A stretch of DNA of 64,000 nt. It comes from JALORV01 sp963724365. Its GTDB lineage: Bacteria > Pseudomonadota > Gammaproteobacteria > Burkholderiales > Burkholderiaceae_F. The first letter of the stretch is position 1. Each line of letters begins with the position of its first letter. The notes below the pieces were generated by a model. The model ran no database searches. It had not been told where the DNA came from and saw nothing but the letters and a program-made list of their open reading frames with translations. Both the position numbers and the translations under genes were made by a program. Where the stretch lies: assembly GCA_963724365.1 (NCBI GenBank), contig CAVRUR010000003.1, forward strand, positions 401,093 through 465,092. The letters are read 5' to 3'. Shown here one piece after another: positions 43,145 through 52,508 of this stretch.

Positions 43145-45294
43145 TTGCAGCGAGCATGGACAACAGAGGCGGCCGATCACGGCGCACCCAAGGGAGGCGG
43201 ACAACCGGGCAAGGGCGGCAAGCCTGCGCCTGCGGTCCCGACAAATTTCATCCGCAACATCATCGCCGCCGACCTGGCGCGCGGCACCTACGAGCCGCGC
43301 CAGTGGAGCGGCAAGCCGGGCGTCCACACCCTGCACGCAAGAGCGCCGGCCGACCCGGCCAAGATCCGCACGCGCTTTCCGCCGGAGCCCAACGGCTATC
43401 TGCACATCGGCCACGGCAAGAGCATCTGCCTGAACTTCGGGCTGGCGCGCGACTTCGGCGGGCGCTGCCACATGCGCTTCGACGACACCAACCCGGTCAA
43501 GGAAGACCAGGAGTTCGTCGACGGCATCCTCGACACGGTGCGCTGGCTCGGCTTCGACTGGGAGCACGGTGCCGAGAGCAATCTGTATCACGCGAGCGAT
43601 TACTTCGAGGACATGTATCGCTTTGCCGAGCACCTGATCCAGACGGGCTACGCCTACGTCGACGAGCAGACCGCCGACGAAACGCGAGAGACACGCGGCA
43701 CGCTTACCGAGCGCGGCACCAATTCGCCGTTCCGTGACCGGCCGATCGAGGAGTCGCTGCGGCTGTTCCGCGAGATGCGCGCCGGCCAGCACGCCGGAAG
43801 GCAGCATGATCCTGCGCGCCAAGATCGACATGGGCTCGCCCAACATCAACATGCGCGACCCGGCGATCTACCGCATCCGCTTTGCCGAGCACCACATGAC
43901 CGGCGACGCGTGGAAGGTCTACCCGATGTACGCCTACGCGCACCCGATCGAGGACGCGCTGGAGAACGTCACGCACTCGATCTGCACGCTCGAGTTCGAG
44001 GACCAGCGCCCGTTCTACGACTGGGTGCTCGAACGCATCGTGCCGCTGCTGCGCAAGCCGCAGTACGAGGCCGCGAAGGCGAAGCTCGACGAGATCCGCG
44101 CGGCCGGCGTCGAAGCCAAGCGCGAGTTCGCGCTGCATTGTCGAAACGTGGCCGCGGAAAGACCCGACAAGCTCGGCGCCAGCCGCTACGAGCGCCGCGC
44201 CGAAGCCATGTTCGCGAGCTGGAGCAAGAACCCGGACCTCGCCGCGCAGGACGCCGACGAGTTCTTCAAGCTGCTCGCCGAGCACACCGAGTGCTTCACG
44301 CCGCTGCTGCAGCACGCGCTGGATGACTTTGCAACCGGCGGCAGGCCCAACCCCTTCATGCTGCCGCACCAGCACGAGTTCAACCGGCTCAACCTCACCT
44401 ACGTGGTGATGAGCAAGCGCAAGCTGATCCAGCTCGTGCAGGACGGCCACGTCGACGGCTGGGACGACCCGCGCATGCCCACGCTGGTCGGCCTGCGCCG
44501 CCGCGGCTACACGCCGCAGGCGATCCAGGGCTTCATGGACCGCATCGGCGTCAGCAAGAGCACGCAGTGGATCGACTACTCGGTGCTCGAGCAGGCGCTG
44601 CGCGACGACCTCGACGCCCGCGCGCCGCGCGCCACCGCGGTGCTCAAGCCGCTGAAGCTCATCCTCGACAACTACCCGGCCGGCCAGACGGAAGACGTGA
44701 CGCTGCCGGTGCACCCGCAGCACCCGGAGATGGGCACGCGCACGATCCCGTTCGCGCGCGAGCTGTGGATCGAGGCCGACGACTTCATGGAGAACGCGCC
44801 GGCCGACTACTTCCGCCTTGCGCTCGGCAAGGACGGCGTGCCGGGACAACCGGTGCGCCTGCGCTACGCCTACGTGATCCGCGCGACGAGGCGTCGAGAA
44901 GGACGCCGCCGGCCACATCACCGCTGTGCACGCCGAATACCTGCCGGAAACCAAGAGCGGCTCGCCCGGCCAGAACAGCGTCAAGACCAAGACCGCCATC
45001 CACTGGCTGCCGGTGTAAGGCAGCATCCCCGCCGAAGTGCGCGTGTTCGAGCGCCTGTTCACCGACCCCCACCCCGACGCCGGCGAAGGCAACTTCCTCG
45101 CGCTGCTTAACCCGAACAGCAAGCAGGTGCTGAAGGCCTACGTCGAACCGTCACTCGCGAACGCGCAGCCGGACGACAAGTTCCAGTTCGAGAGGAACGG
45201 GTACTTTGTGGCGGACCTCAAGGATCACGCGTCGCAGACACCCGTGTTCAATTTGGCCGTCTCTCTAAGGGATTCTTGGACACCGACGAAGTAG
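43145..45294 (+). pseudogene. glnS: Glutaminyl-tRNA synthetase, broken by two frameshifts and one stop
   Basis: About 715 codons encode a normal GlnS: PTNFIRNIIAADLARGTY at the start, the HIGH motif in PNGYLHIGHGKS, RFDDTNPVKED, the KMSKS-equivalent VMSKRKL, and an anticodon-binding barrel ending RDSWTPTK. The reading frame is lost at about 43796 (extra G in GCCGGAAGGC), again near 44890 (extra base in ACGAGGCGTC), and a TAA occurs at 45016-45018. In each case the next piece continues the protein exactly. As GlnS is normally needed, these are most likely sequence errors, though decay cannot be excluded. The start is either TTG 43145 or ATG 43156 with a further slip. Confidence 0.85.
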
Positions 45295-45296
45295 CC

Positions 45297-46073
45297 GTGA
45301 AGTCAAGGCGCTGGAATAAAGAGCAACTCAAGCTGGCTTTCAACCTGTATTGCCAGCTTCCTTTCGGTAAGTTGCACAGCCGAAACGCCGAGATCGTTGA
45401 ACTTGCCCAACTCATCGGACGCACGCCATCCGCCGTCGCGATGAAATTAGTCAACTTCGCTAGCCTCGACCCGGCGATTACCGCATCCGGGCGCGTCGGC
45501 CTAGGCAACGCGTCCGCGCTGGATCGTGAAGTGTGGGAGGAATTTCACGCCGACTGGGAAAGGCTTGCGTTGGAATGCGCGGCGCTCGATCAACATCTTC
45601 GGCCGGAGCCTCGAATCGAAACGACGCCCGACCCGTTTGGCACGTTCGACTTGAACGACTTCACGGGCGAAACGCGGCGAGTGATCACCGAGCAGCGCCT
45701 GAAGCAGCAGTTTTTCCGTCGCGCCGTGCTGGCCAGTTATGGCGGAAGGTGCTGCATGTCCGGCCTTTCCGATGCACGCTTGCTAGTAGCCAGTCATATC
45801 GTGCCGTGGAGCAAGGACAAAGCAAATCGCCTCAATCCCAGCAACGGGCTGTGTCTTTCCGCGCTGCACGACAAGGCGTTCGACCAAGGGCTGATCACAC
45901 TTACTGACGACCTCCGAGTCATGGTCTCGGGTCAGCTTCGAGACCTCACTGACGGCTCAGCATTGAAATCGGTCTTGACCGCCCTGCAAGATCAGCCTAT
46001 CGAAAAGCCTGAGCGCTTTCTGCCACATGCCGACTTTTTGGCACGGCATCGGGCCGAGATCTATGTCGGCTAA
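45297..46073 (+). CDS. HNH endonuclease
   Basis: A 258-residue protein. The C-terminal HNH motif is visible as LVASHIVPWSKDKANRLNPS and GLCLSALHDKAFDQGLI, the HNH_2-type nuclease core. The N-terminal 100 residues are helical (SRRWNKEQLKLAFNLYCQLPFG, RTPSAVAMKLVNF). Such proteins are annotated as restriction-type or DNA-associated HNH nucleases. The GTG at 45297 is used; a TTG seven codons earlier (45276) has AAGGGA before it and is an alternative. The gene begins just after glnS and overlaps the next gene by 11 bases. Confidence 0.82.
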   Translation: MKSRRWNKEQLKLAFNLYCQLPFGKLHSRNAEIVELAQLIGRTPSAVAMKLVNFASLDPAITASGRVGLGNASALDREVWEEFHADWERLALECAALDQHLRPEPRIETTPDPFGTFDLNDFTGETRRVITEQRLKQQFFRRAVLASYGGRCCMSGLSDARLLVASHIVPWSKDKANRLNPSNGLCLSALHDKAFDQGLITLTDDLRVMVSGQLRDLTDGSALKSVLTALQDQPIEKPERFLPHADFLARHRAEIYVG

Positions 46074-46452
46074 GGCCCGTTCGCAGAAGTCTTCCGTTTA
46101 CTCGGTTTTCGAGTACCTCTATCGCGACGCCTCGAATTACAAGTCATGGGGAAGCGTATTGCTCACAGGAGTGGCCACCCCATTGGAGATACAAGACCTA
46201 ACACGCTGTCTGGAAGATTCCAGCTTTTTCGTTGCGGAACAGGTCCGCGTGCCTGCCCTGTACGTGGCGCTTTACGCGCTGTCGGGCGGCCAGACCGAAG
46301 ACGACCATGCCTTCCACGAATTTGTCGCCTTGAGAGCCGCCACGCAGAAGGAGGTAGCGGCGTTTCCCGTTTGGGGAGCCGTCGAAGATCTGCTGCGCGC
46401 CTTTCGTTCGGTGGAAGGGGCGTGGCATTTGAGCACGCACTCTCTTGGATAA
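46063..46452 (+). CDS. Conserved hypothetical partner of the HNH nuclease, 129 aa
   Basis: A 129-residue soluble protein that starts 11 bases before the HNH stop. It contains SVFEYLYRDASNYKSWGSVL, then LEDSSFFVAEQVRVPALYVALY, GGQTEDDHAFHEFVALR, and a C-terminal helix. No known domain is recognised; the mix of Tyr, Trp and acidic residues suggests a small compact fold. The overlap implies translational coupling with the nuclease. Whether it is an immunity-like inhibitor, a subunit or unrelated is not known. Confidence 0.65.
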   Translation: MSAKARSQKSSVYSVFEYLYRDASNYKSWGSVLLTGVATPLEIQDLTRCLEDSSFFVAEQVRVPALYVALYALSGGQTEDDHAFHEFVALRAATQKEVAAFPVWGAVEDLLRAFRSVEGAWHLSTHSLG

Positions 46453-46459
46453 TGAGCCG

Positions 46460-47278
46460 ATGGCCCGAAGACAAACCTACGTCGGCAAGCCCCGCCTGCT
46501 GCATCAGGTGATCGAGCCGCGTGCGCTGCTCGAGATGGCCACGCTGCCGTGGAACCTGCCGATGCTGGCCCGCGCGCCGCGCGGCGACGGGCACCCGGTG
46601 CTGCTGCTGCCCGGCTTCATGGCGGACGAGGGCACGCTGATCGTGCTCAAGCTCTTTCTGCAGAACCGCGGCTACGAGGTCCAGACGTGGGGCTTCGGGC
46701 GCAACGTCGGATTCAGCAGCCGGCACGCCAGCGCGCTCGAGCAGAAGATCCGTTACATGCACTACAAGAGCGGCCGCAAGGTGAGCCTCGTGGGCTGGAG
46801 CCTGGGCGGCATGTTCGCAATGTACGGCGCGCACGAGGCGACGGAGTGCGTCCGTTCGGTCATCACCCTCGGCAGTCCGGTGACGTTCGATCGCGGGGGC
46901 AGCCAGTCGCCGCCGCTCGTGAAGGCGCTCTATCGCCTGATCTCGCATCCGATGGGGACGACGGCGCATCTGGCGCAATCGCGCGCGAAGTATCTCCTGC
47001 GGCCGAAGGCGCTGCCGGTGCCGATCTCCTGCATCTACTCGCTCACGGACGGCGTGGTGCCGCCGCAGGAGGCGACCATCGACGGCAACCCGGCGCTGCA
47101 CGAGAACATCCGTGTGCCGGGCAGTCACCTCGGGCTGGGGTTCAACCCGCTGGTGCTCTGGATCGTCGCCGACCGCCTGGCGCAGCCCGAGGAGCAGTGG
47201 CGGCCGTTCGTGGCGCCCGCGGGGCTGCTCGGGCGGATTTACCGCCTGACGACTTCCTACCGCCGCGCGCCGGCCTAG
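46460..47278 (+). CDS. Alpha/beta-hydrolase
   Basis: A 272-residue alpha/beta-hydrolase. The nucleophile elbow is VGWSLGGMFA (near residue 112), an oxyanion-type HG-like stretch is PVLLLPGFMADEGTL, and the acid/His pair is probably SLTDGVVPPQE and GSHLGLGFN. The cap is small. It may be a lipase or esterase; the next gene on the other strand is a wax-ester-synthase-like acyltransferase, so lipid metabolism is plausible. The ATG at 46460 is chosen after the overlapping upstream codons; the open frame begins earlier at TTG 46445. Confidence 0.82.
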   Translation: MARRQTYVGKPRLLHQVIEPRALLEMATLPWNLPMLARAPRGDGHPVLLLPGFMADEGTLIVLKLFLQNRGYEVQTWGFGRNVGFSSRHASALEQKIRYMHYKSGRKVSLVGWSLGGMFAMYGAHEATECVRSVITLGSPVTFDRGGSQSPPLVKALYRLISHPMGTTAHLAQSRAKYLLRPKALPVPISCIYSLTDGVVPPQEATIDGNPALHENIRVPGSHLGLGFNPLVLWIVADRLAQPEEQWRPFVAPAGLLGRIYRLTTSYRRAPA

Positions 47279-48728
47279 CCTTGGGCCGGGCCGCTGCATT
47301 GGCCCGCGCGCGCTGGCGCGCCAGCGCGAGGTACTCCTGGAAGGAATCGCGCAGGCACTGGGCAAAGACCTCCGGATCCGGCATCTGCTCGCGGCACGAG
47401 GTGGGCGAAACGATGATCTCGCCCGTCGTAGCTCGTCACCGCGAACACGAGGCCGAGGCCGTCGTTGATCGGCATGATCGCGGAGAAGTACGTCATGCGC
47501 GCACCGGCGAGGTAGAGCGCGTCCGAGGGGCCTGGCACGTTGGTGATCGCGCAGTTGGCGATCGGCGCGCGCCGGCCGGCCCCGAGCAGCGCGCGGCCGA
47601 GCAGCTTGCCCGTGATGGCCAGCGTGGCGGCCGGCGCCTGCGTTGCGATGTCGGTGAGCTCGCGCGCGCCGGTCGCGCGCGAGATGAGGCTGGAGGACGC
47701 GGTCTGCCCCTTGATGAACGCCAGCCGCTTGCGGGCGTCGGCGATGTCGACGCCGAGCATCACGCGCTCCCACGCCACTTCGGGCCGAGCGCCGGGCACG
47801 GCCTCCGGCTCGCGCACATAGAACGGGCGTCAGCGTCGACAGATCCTGCTCCGGCAACTCGTCGTTGCCTTCGAGGTACCTGCGCAGCGCGCCCGCGCAC
47901 ACGGCGAGCACGACGTCGTTGATCTTCGCGCCGGGCACCAGCCGGCGTATCTCGCGGAACTCGCTCAGCAGGAAGCGTCGCGTCTCGAACACCCGGTAGG
48001 GCGACACGACGGAGTTGAAGCGCGTCACCGGCGGCCCGTCGTGCTTCTGCAGCAAGTCGGCTGCGAACGAGCGGGCGGCGGGCGCCACGCTCGCGAGCAC
48101 ACTCGAAATCGGACGCACCAGCCGCTTGGGCGAGGTGACCGCGTGCATGAGGCCGCGCGTGACGAGTTCGAGCGAGCTCGGCGACGACTCCGGGAACCAC
48201 GGCTCGGGCGGCTCCTGCGGCGACGGCTGCGCCGTCGTGTCGTGCAGCAGCGTGATGATCGCGGTGCCGCGCCGCACGTCGATCGCCGCGTGGTGCAGTC
48301 TTGGTCAGCAGCGCGAAGCTGTCCTTCGGCAGGTCGAGCAGGCTGTCGAGGCCCTCGATGACGTACAGCTCCCACAGCGGCCGGTTGAGGTCGAGCGGGC
48401 GCGCGTGGATGCGCGAGGTCTGAATGCAGAACTGGCGCCAGTCGCCCGGCTTCGGCAGCGCGACGTTGCGCACGTGATACTCGAGGTCGAAGTTCTCGTC
48501 CTCGATCCAGTACGGCTCGTCGAGCCCGAACGGCACGGTGCGCAGCTTCTGCCGGAACACCGGCGAGCGGTGCAGCCGGCTCTCCACGAGCGCGAGGATG
48601 CTTTTGAACGAGAGCCGGCCGCCGGGCGCGGTCGACGGGTCGTAGATCGTGATGAGGCTGACGTTCGAATTGGAGTGGGCGCTCTCGGAGGCGAGGAAGA
48701 GCGCATCGTTCTTGCTGAGTTGACGCAT
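47275..48728 (-). pseudogene. Wax ester synthase/DGAT-like acyltransferase, three frameshifts
   Basis: A WS/DGAT protein of about 480-530 residues after repair. Piece 1 starts MRQLSKNDALFLASESAHSN and runs to FALLTK. Piece 2 begins LHHAAIDVRRG, the HHxxxD active-site region; an extra A at about 48299 causes the shift. Piece 3 begins FYVREPEAV near 47828, and piece 4 begins EIIVSPTSCREQM, where an extra G lies near 47422 in GACGGGCGAG. The family joins acyl-CoA with fatty alcohols or diacylglycerol for storage lipids. The stop at 47275 fits one frame; in the repaired frame the stop may be at 47142, inside the convergent hydrolase gene. Confidence 0.82.
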
Positions 48729-48790
48729 GGGGCGGTTTCCTGCTGCGGCGCGCTTCGCGGGGCTGGGCGACGATGGCGGCGCGCGAACTC

Positions 48791-49319
48791 CTACTTCTTC
48801 TTCAGACCGTCGAGCAGTTTGCGGAAAGACTTCTCCGCGCTCGAAACCGTCTTCTCGGGACCGGTGAGTTTGAAGAAGACGTTGCCGCCCGGTCCCTCGA
48901 CGATGGCGCCGAGCAGCCGATAGCCGGGCTTGGGCGTCGAAGGTCCCATCATCGAGCCGCCCATGTAGGTGCCCTTGACCTCCACCGCAGTGGCGGGCAA
49001 CCCGGCGACCGTCTCCTTCTTCACCTTCGCGTCTTTCGCCGCGGAGCGTGCCATCCGCTTTCTGGAACTGGTCGATCCAACGCTTCACGTTGGCATCCAC
49101 CCCGCCGCCGCTGCTCTCGCCGAAGTAGAAAACGGCCAGTTCGGCCGGCTCCGAGTCTCCCTTGGCAGCGGGAATGCTGTAGGTGGCCGCACGCATGGGC
49201 CGCTCGCCCTGCGCCTTCCACTCGGGCGGAGCGGTCCAGGTCAGGCCGCCCGCCTGCTCGGCCCGGGCGATTCCTGCCAGAGCGAGGCTCAACATCAGTA
49301 AGGTGATGAGTTGTTTCAT
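48791..49319 (-). CDS. Periplasmic protein of unknown function (one frameshift)
   Basis: About 175 residues after repair. It has a signal peptide (MKQLITLLMLSLALAGIARA), then WTAPPEWKAQGERPMRAATY, a segment on the family pattern AELAVFYFGES, and a C-terminal half with KETVAGLPATAVEVKGTY and FFKLTGPEKTVSSAEKSF. The two halves are in different frames (slip near 49050), which again looks like a sequencing error. No domain name is certain; the layout resembles small lipoprotein-like proteins with an Ig-like fold. It lies 62 bases upstream of the acyltransferase gene. Confidence 0.68.
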
Positions 49320-49419
49320 GTAGTGAGCGTAACTGAAACAATGACAATGCGATCGCGCGTGACCCCGGCGGATTCGCGCTGGTACGCGACTGATTGATCT
49401 CGTACAACAAGCCTGAACG

Positions 49420-49617
49420 GTGACCGACATGCTTGAAGGTTCATGTCTCTGCGGAGCAGTTCGATGGAAGTTCGACGGCATGCCAGAGGGCGTTCACAGG
49501 ATGGCCGATGCATTGAGCGCTTATGTCGTTCTGCTCTGCGTCGTCAACCTGGTGTCGGTCGTCATTCAATGCGGCTTGGGGGAATGCCACACCACCGGAT
49601 ACCGGTTGTTGCAGTAG
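49420..49617 (+). pseudogene. Fragment of a GFA/CENP-V (glutathione-dependent formaldehyde-activating) protein
   Basis: The first 20 residues (MLEGSCLCGAVRWKFDGMPE) match the N-terminus of GFA-family zinc proteins, which normally continue with a CxC zinc site. Here the frame goes on into unrelated sequence (VHRMADALSAYVVLLCVV) and stops at 49617, so only the 5' end is left. It lies beside the formaldehyde genes fghA and adhC. It might also be a chance start in front of a different small membrane ORF. Confidence 0.5.
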
Positions 49618-49697
49618 GTTCGTGGCGACGTTGGACGGGGATCGTCCGTAGCAAACGAAGTGCCCGCGGCGTGACGACACTCGCGACGAGTCGCGCT

Positions 49698-50540
49698 CTA
49701 GCCGAGAAACCGCGCGTGATGCGCGATGTGATCGCCGACGAAGGTCGCGATGAAGTAGTAGCCGTGGTCGTAGTCGGCGTGGCGACGTAGCGTCAGCGGT
49801 TGACCGGCCTGCAGGCAGGCGCTCTGCAGCGCCTCGATGTGCAGCTGCTCATCAAGGAATTTGTCAGCCGTGCCCTGGTCGACCAGGCATTCGGGCATGC
49901 GGGCGCCGCGGGCGATCAGCTCGGTTGCATCCTGTTCGCGCCACAGTGCGCGGTCCTCTCCGAGGTAGCCCGTAAATGCCTTGATGCCCCAGGGTGCTCG
50001 CATCGGGGCCGCGATCGGCGCGAAGGCGGAGACGCTGCGATAGTGGCCCGGATGCCGCAAGGCGAGCGTCAGTGCACCGTGGCCGCCCATCGAGTGACCG
50101 AACACGCCGAGCCGATCGCTTTGCACCGGGAAATGCTCCGCGATGACGGCGCGAAGCTCCTCGGCCACATAGGTTTCCATCTTCCAGTGACGGTCCCATG
50201 GCCGTCGCATGGCATCGAGGTAGAAGCCTGCCGCGGTGCCGAAGTCCCATGACGCGTCTGCGCCTTCGATGCCCGTGTTGCGCGGGCTCGTGTCGGGCGT
50301 GACGATGATGAGACCGTGTTCGGCCGCGTATTGCTGCGCGCCCGCCTTGATCGCGAACGTTTCTTCGTTGCAGGTCAGCCCGGCCAGATAGAAGAGCGCC
50401 GGCACCGCTGCGCTCTTCGCCTGCGGCGGCAAATAAACGCCGAACTGCATCGGCAGTCCGATCGCCGTCGACTCATGGCGATAGAAGCCCTGCACGCCGC
50501 CCCAGCACGCGTGCTCGCTCAGGACCGTGAGGGTCGACAT
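49698..50540 (-). CDS. fghA: S-formylglutathione hydrolase
   Basis: A 280-residue esterase-D/FghA protein that hydrolyses S-formylglutathione to formate and glutathione. The nucleophile is GHSMGGHGALTLALRHP (near residue 148), with Asp in LVDQGTADKFLDEQ and His in RRHADYDHGYYFIATF. The start region is STLTVLSEHACWGGVQGFYRH, a typical FghA N-terminus. It is in the same direction as adhC upstream, with a 14-base gap, as is usual for this pathway. The upstream extension of the frame overlaps adhC and is rejected. Confidence 0.95.
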   Translation of the reverse strand: MSTLTVLSEHACWGGVQGFYRHESTAIGLPMQFGVYLPPQAKSAAVPALFYLAGLTCNEETFAIKAGAQQYAAEHGLIIVTPDTSPRNTGIEGADASWDFGTAAGFYLDAMRRPWDRHWKMETYVAEELRAVIAEHFPVQSDRLGVFGHSMGGHGALTLALRHPGHYRSVSAFAPIAAPMRAPWGIKAFTGYLGEDRALWREQDATELIARGARMPECLVDQGTADKFLDEQLHIEALQSACLQAGQPLTLRRHADYDHGYYFIATFVGDHIAHHARFLG

Positions 50541-50554
50541 CTCAGTAGACGATG

Positions 50555-51346
50555 TCAGTAGACGACCACGGAGCGGATCGACTCGCCGCTCTTCATCAGC
50601 TCGAACCCGCGATTGATGTCCTCGAGCTTCAGCCGGTGGGTTATGAGCTCGTCGATCTTGATGCGGCCGTCCATGTACCAGTCGACGATCTTCGGGACAT
50701 CGGTGCGGCCGCGTGCGCCGCCGAAAGCGGTGCCCTTCCAGACGCGGCCGGTCACGAGCTGGAATGGCCGCGTCGCGATTTCCTGCCCCGCCGCCGCCAC
50801 GCCGATGATGACGCTCTGCCCCCAACCCTTGTGGCAGCACTCCAGCGCCTGCCGCATCGTCGCCGTGTTGCCGATGCATTCGAAGCTGAAGTCGGCGCCG
50901 CCGTCGGTCAACTGCACGATGGCGTCGACGACGTTCGTTGTCTTGCTGGCGTCAATGAAGTGCGTCATGCCGAAGCGGCGGCCGATCGCTTCGCGCTGCG
51001 GATTGATGTCGATGCCGATGATCTTGTCGGCGCCGACCATCTTCGCGCCCTGCACCACGTTGAGTCCGATGCCGCCGAGCCCGAAGACCACGACATTCGC
51101 GCCGGGCTCGACCTTCGCGGTGAACACGACGGCGCCGACACCCGTGGTGACTCCGCAGCCGATGTAGCACGCCATCTCGAACGGCGCGTCCCTGCGGATT
51201 TTTGCCAGCGCAATTTCCGGGACGACGATGTAATTGCTGAAGGTCGACGTGCCCATGTAGTGCAGCAGCGGCTTGCCCTTCAGCGAGAAGCGGCTGGTGC
51301 CATCGGGCATCAGGCCTTTGCCCTGGCCGCGGCGCGCCCTATGCAA
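50555..51346 (-). pseudogene. adhC: S-(hydroxymethyl)glutathione dehydrogenase, 5' end missing
   Basis: The last 260 residues of class III alcohol dehydrogenase, from KGLMPDGTSRFSLKGKPL onward: YMGTSTFSNYIVV, EMACYIGCGVTTGVGA, the NAD+ motif VFGLGGIGLNVV and the C-terminal LMKSGESIRSVVVY. A normal protein has about 110 more residues at the start, with the catalytic Zn ligands. Here the reading frame ends at about 51340, after which the sequence is unrelated. The gene is therefore truncated at a join, by rearrangement or chimeric assembly. Its product normally makes S-formylglutathione for FghA. Confidence 0.9.
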
Positions 51347-51436
51347 TTAGGTTCTTGGGCGGGTTGGAGCGGGCGTGTGCGCGACCGGGGATTCTGGCAG
51401 CCACGGGCATGTGGCAACATCGCGGCCGCAGCCTCC

Positions 51437-52486
51437 TCAGGGCCGACCCTCGAGAGGCGGCAGGATCTGCTCCAGCGAGTTCTTCCACCACCTCGATGAT
51501 GACAATGTCCGGAGCGGCCTTACGGATCCAGTCATTCATGCTGGCTCCGTCGCCAAGCCGGTTGTAGTGCACCACGGTGGTCTCGCTGAAGTGCGGCTCG
51601 ACGAATTTCGCCAGCCAGAAGTAGAACAAATCACGAAAGACGAGTAATCGGGGAAGGCTGGCATCCTGGCTGGTCGTGACCCACATATCCTCGACGTTGG
51701 GAAGTTGAGTGGTGACGGTCTCGGTGCCGCTGGGGAATTCCGGCATCAGCTCGAGGTCGGGTTCCACCAGGGATCGCAGACCCATGATCCGGGCCAGGTC
51801 CCGGTTGGTGCTGGCGCCTGTACGTTCCGTAAAATCTGCCAATGCATGTGGTTCCAGCCTCGGATCGCCGGCGGACAGTGCCTTCATGATCTCGACGTAG
51901 GCATGGTACGCGCCGAGGTCGTTCCAGTGGCTGTCGGTCCGATAATAGACGGGGTGCGTTGCGCTGGCCGCGATCGAGCGCGGCCCTCAGGTCCACGACG
52001 CGTGTCGTGCCGTGACTTCTGCATCATGGCCACCAGATCGTCGAGCCGTGAGGCGCGCTCGAACACCGGTATCTCCGGCGGCATGTACCGAGGGTAGATC
52101 GAGGCCTTGTCGGGCGGAACGACGACCAGCAGCATCCGACCCTCCTTCCTCAGGTCGGCATCCAGGCGATCGAGCTGTGTCTGCAATGCAAGCAGCACTT
52201 CCGTCCGCAGCCCGACGGAATGCTGGTAGTCCTGTATGGTCGTCCGCTTGGCCAGGAAGAGCCATCCGTCGCCTCCCACCAGCGTCAAGCCGAACACCCG
52301 ATCTCCGGCCGCCTTGCGGAAAGCCGCGTACGCACCGATGAAGTCACGGCTCCAGCGAAATTCCTCGTTGCTGGCGCCCTTTGACAGAACGGCGGGCGTG
52401 AAGAAGGAGGACAGGAGCAGCAGGCTGATGATCGCAAACATCCTCGAATAGCCCGGAATGATGGTTGCGGATGTGCTCGTGTTCAT
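51437..52486 (-). pseudogene. AlgJ/AlgX-like sugar O-acetyltransferase, three frameshifts
   Basis: About 350 residues after repair. It has an N-terminal signal anchor (SRMFAIISLLLLSSFFTPAV) and a SGNH-like fold with FGLTLVGGDGWLFL and MLLVVVPPDKASIYPRYMP. The catalytic pair is DSHWNDLGAYHAY (Asp-x-His), as in AlgX and AlgJ. The C-terminus is SLEQILPPLEGRP. Frame slips lie near 51998, at the GGGG run 51951-51954, and near 51480. With the MBOAT protein it would acetylate an exopolysaccharide in the periplasm. It starts 23 bases after the MBOAT gene. Confidence 0.8.
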
Positions 52487-52508
52487 CGATGAGCTGCCTG
52501 TTCCGGAA

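Noticed and set aside
50541..50879. A 113-residue N-terminal extension of FghA
   Set aside because: It overlaps the adhC 3' end in another frame; FghA homology starts at MSTLTV.
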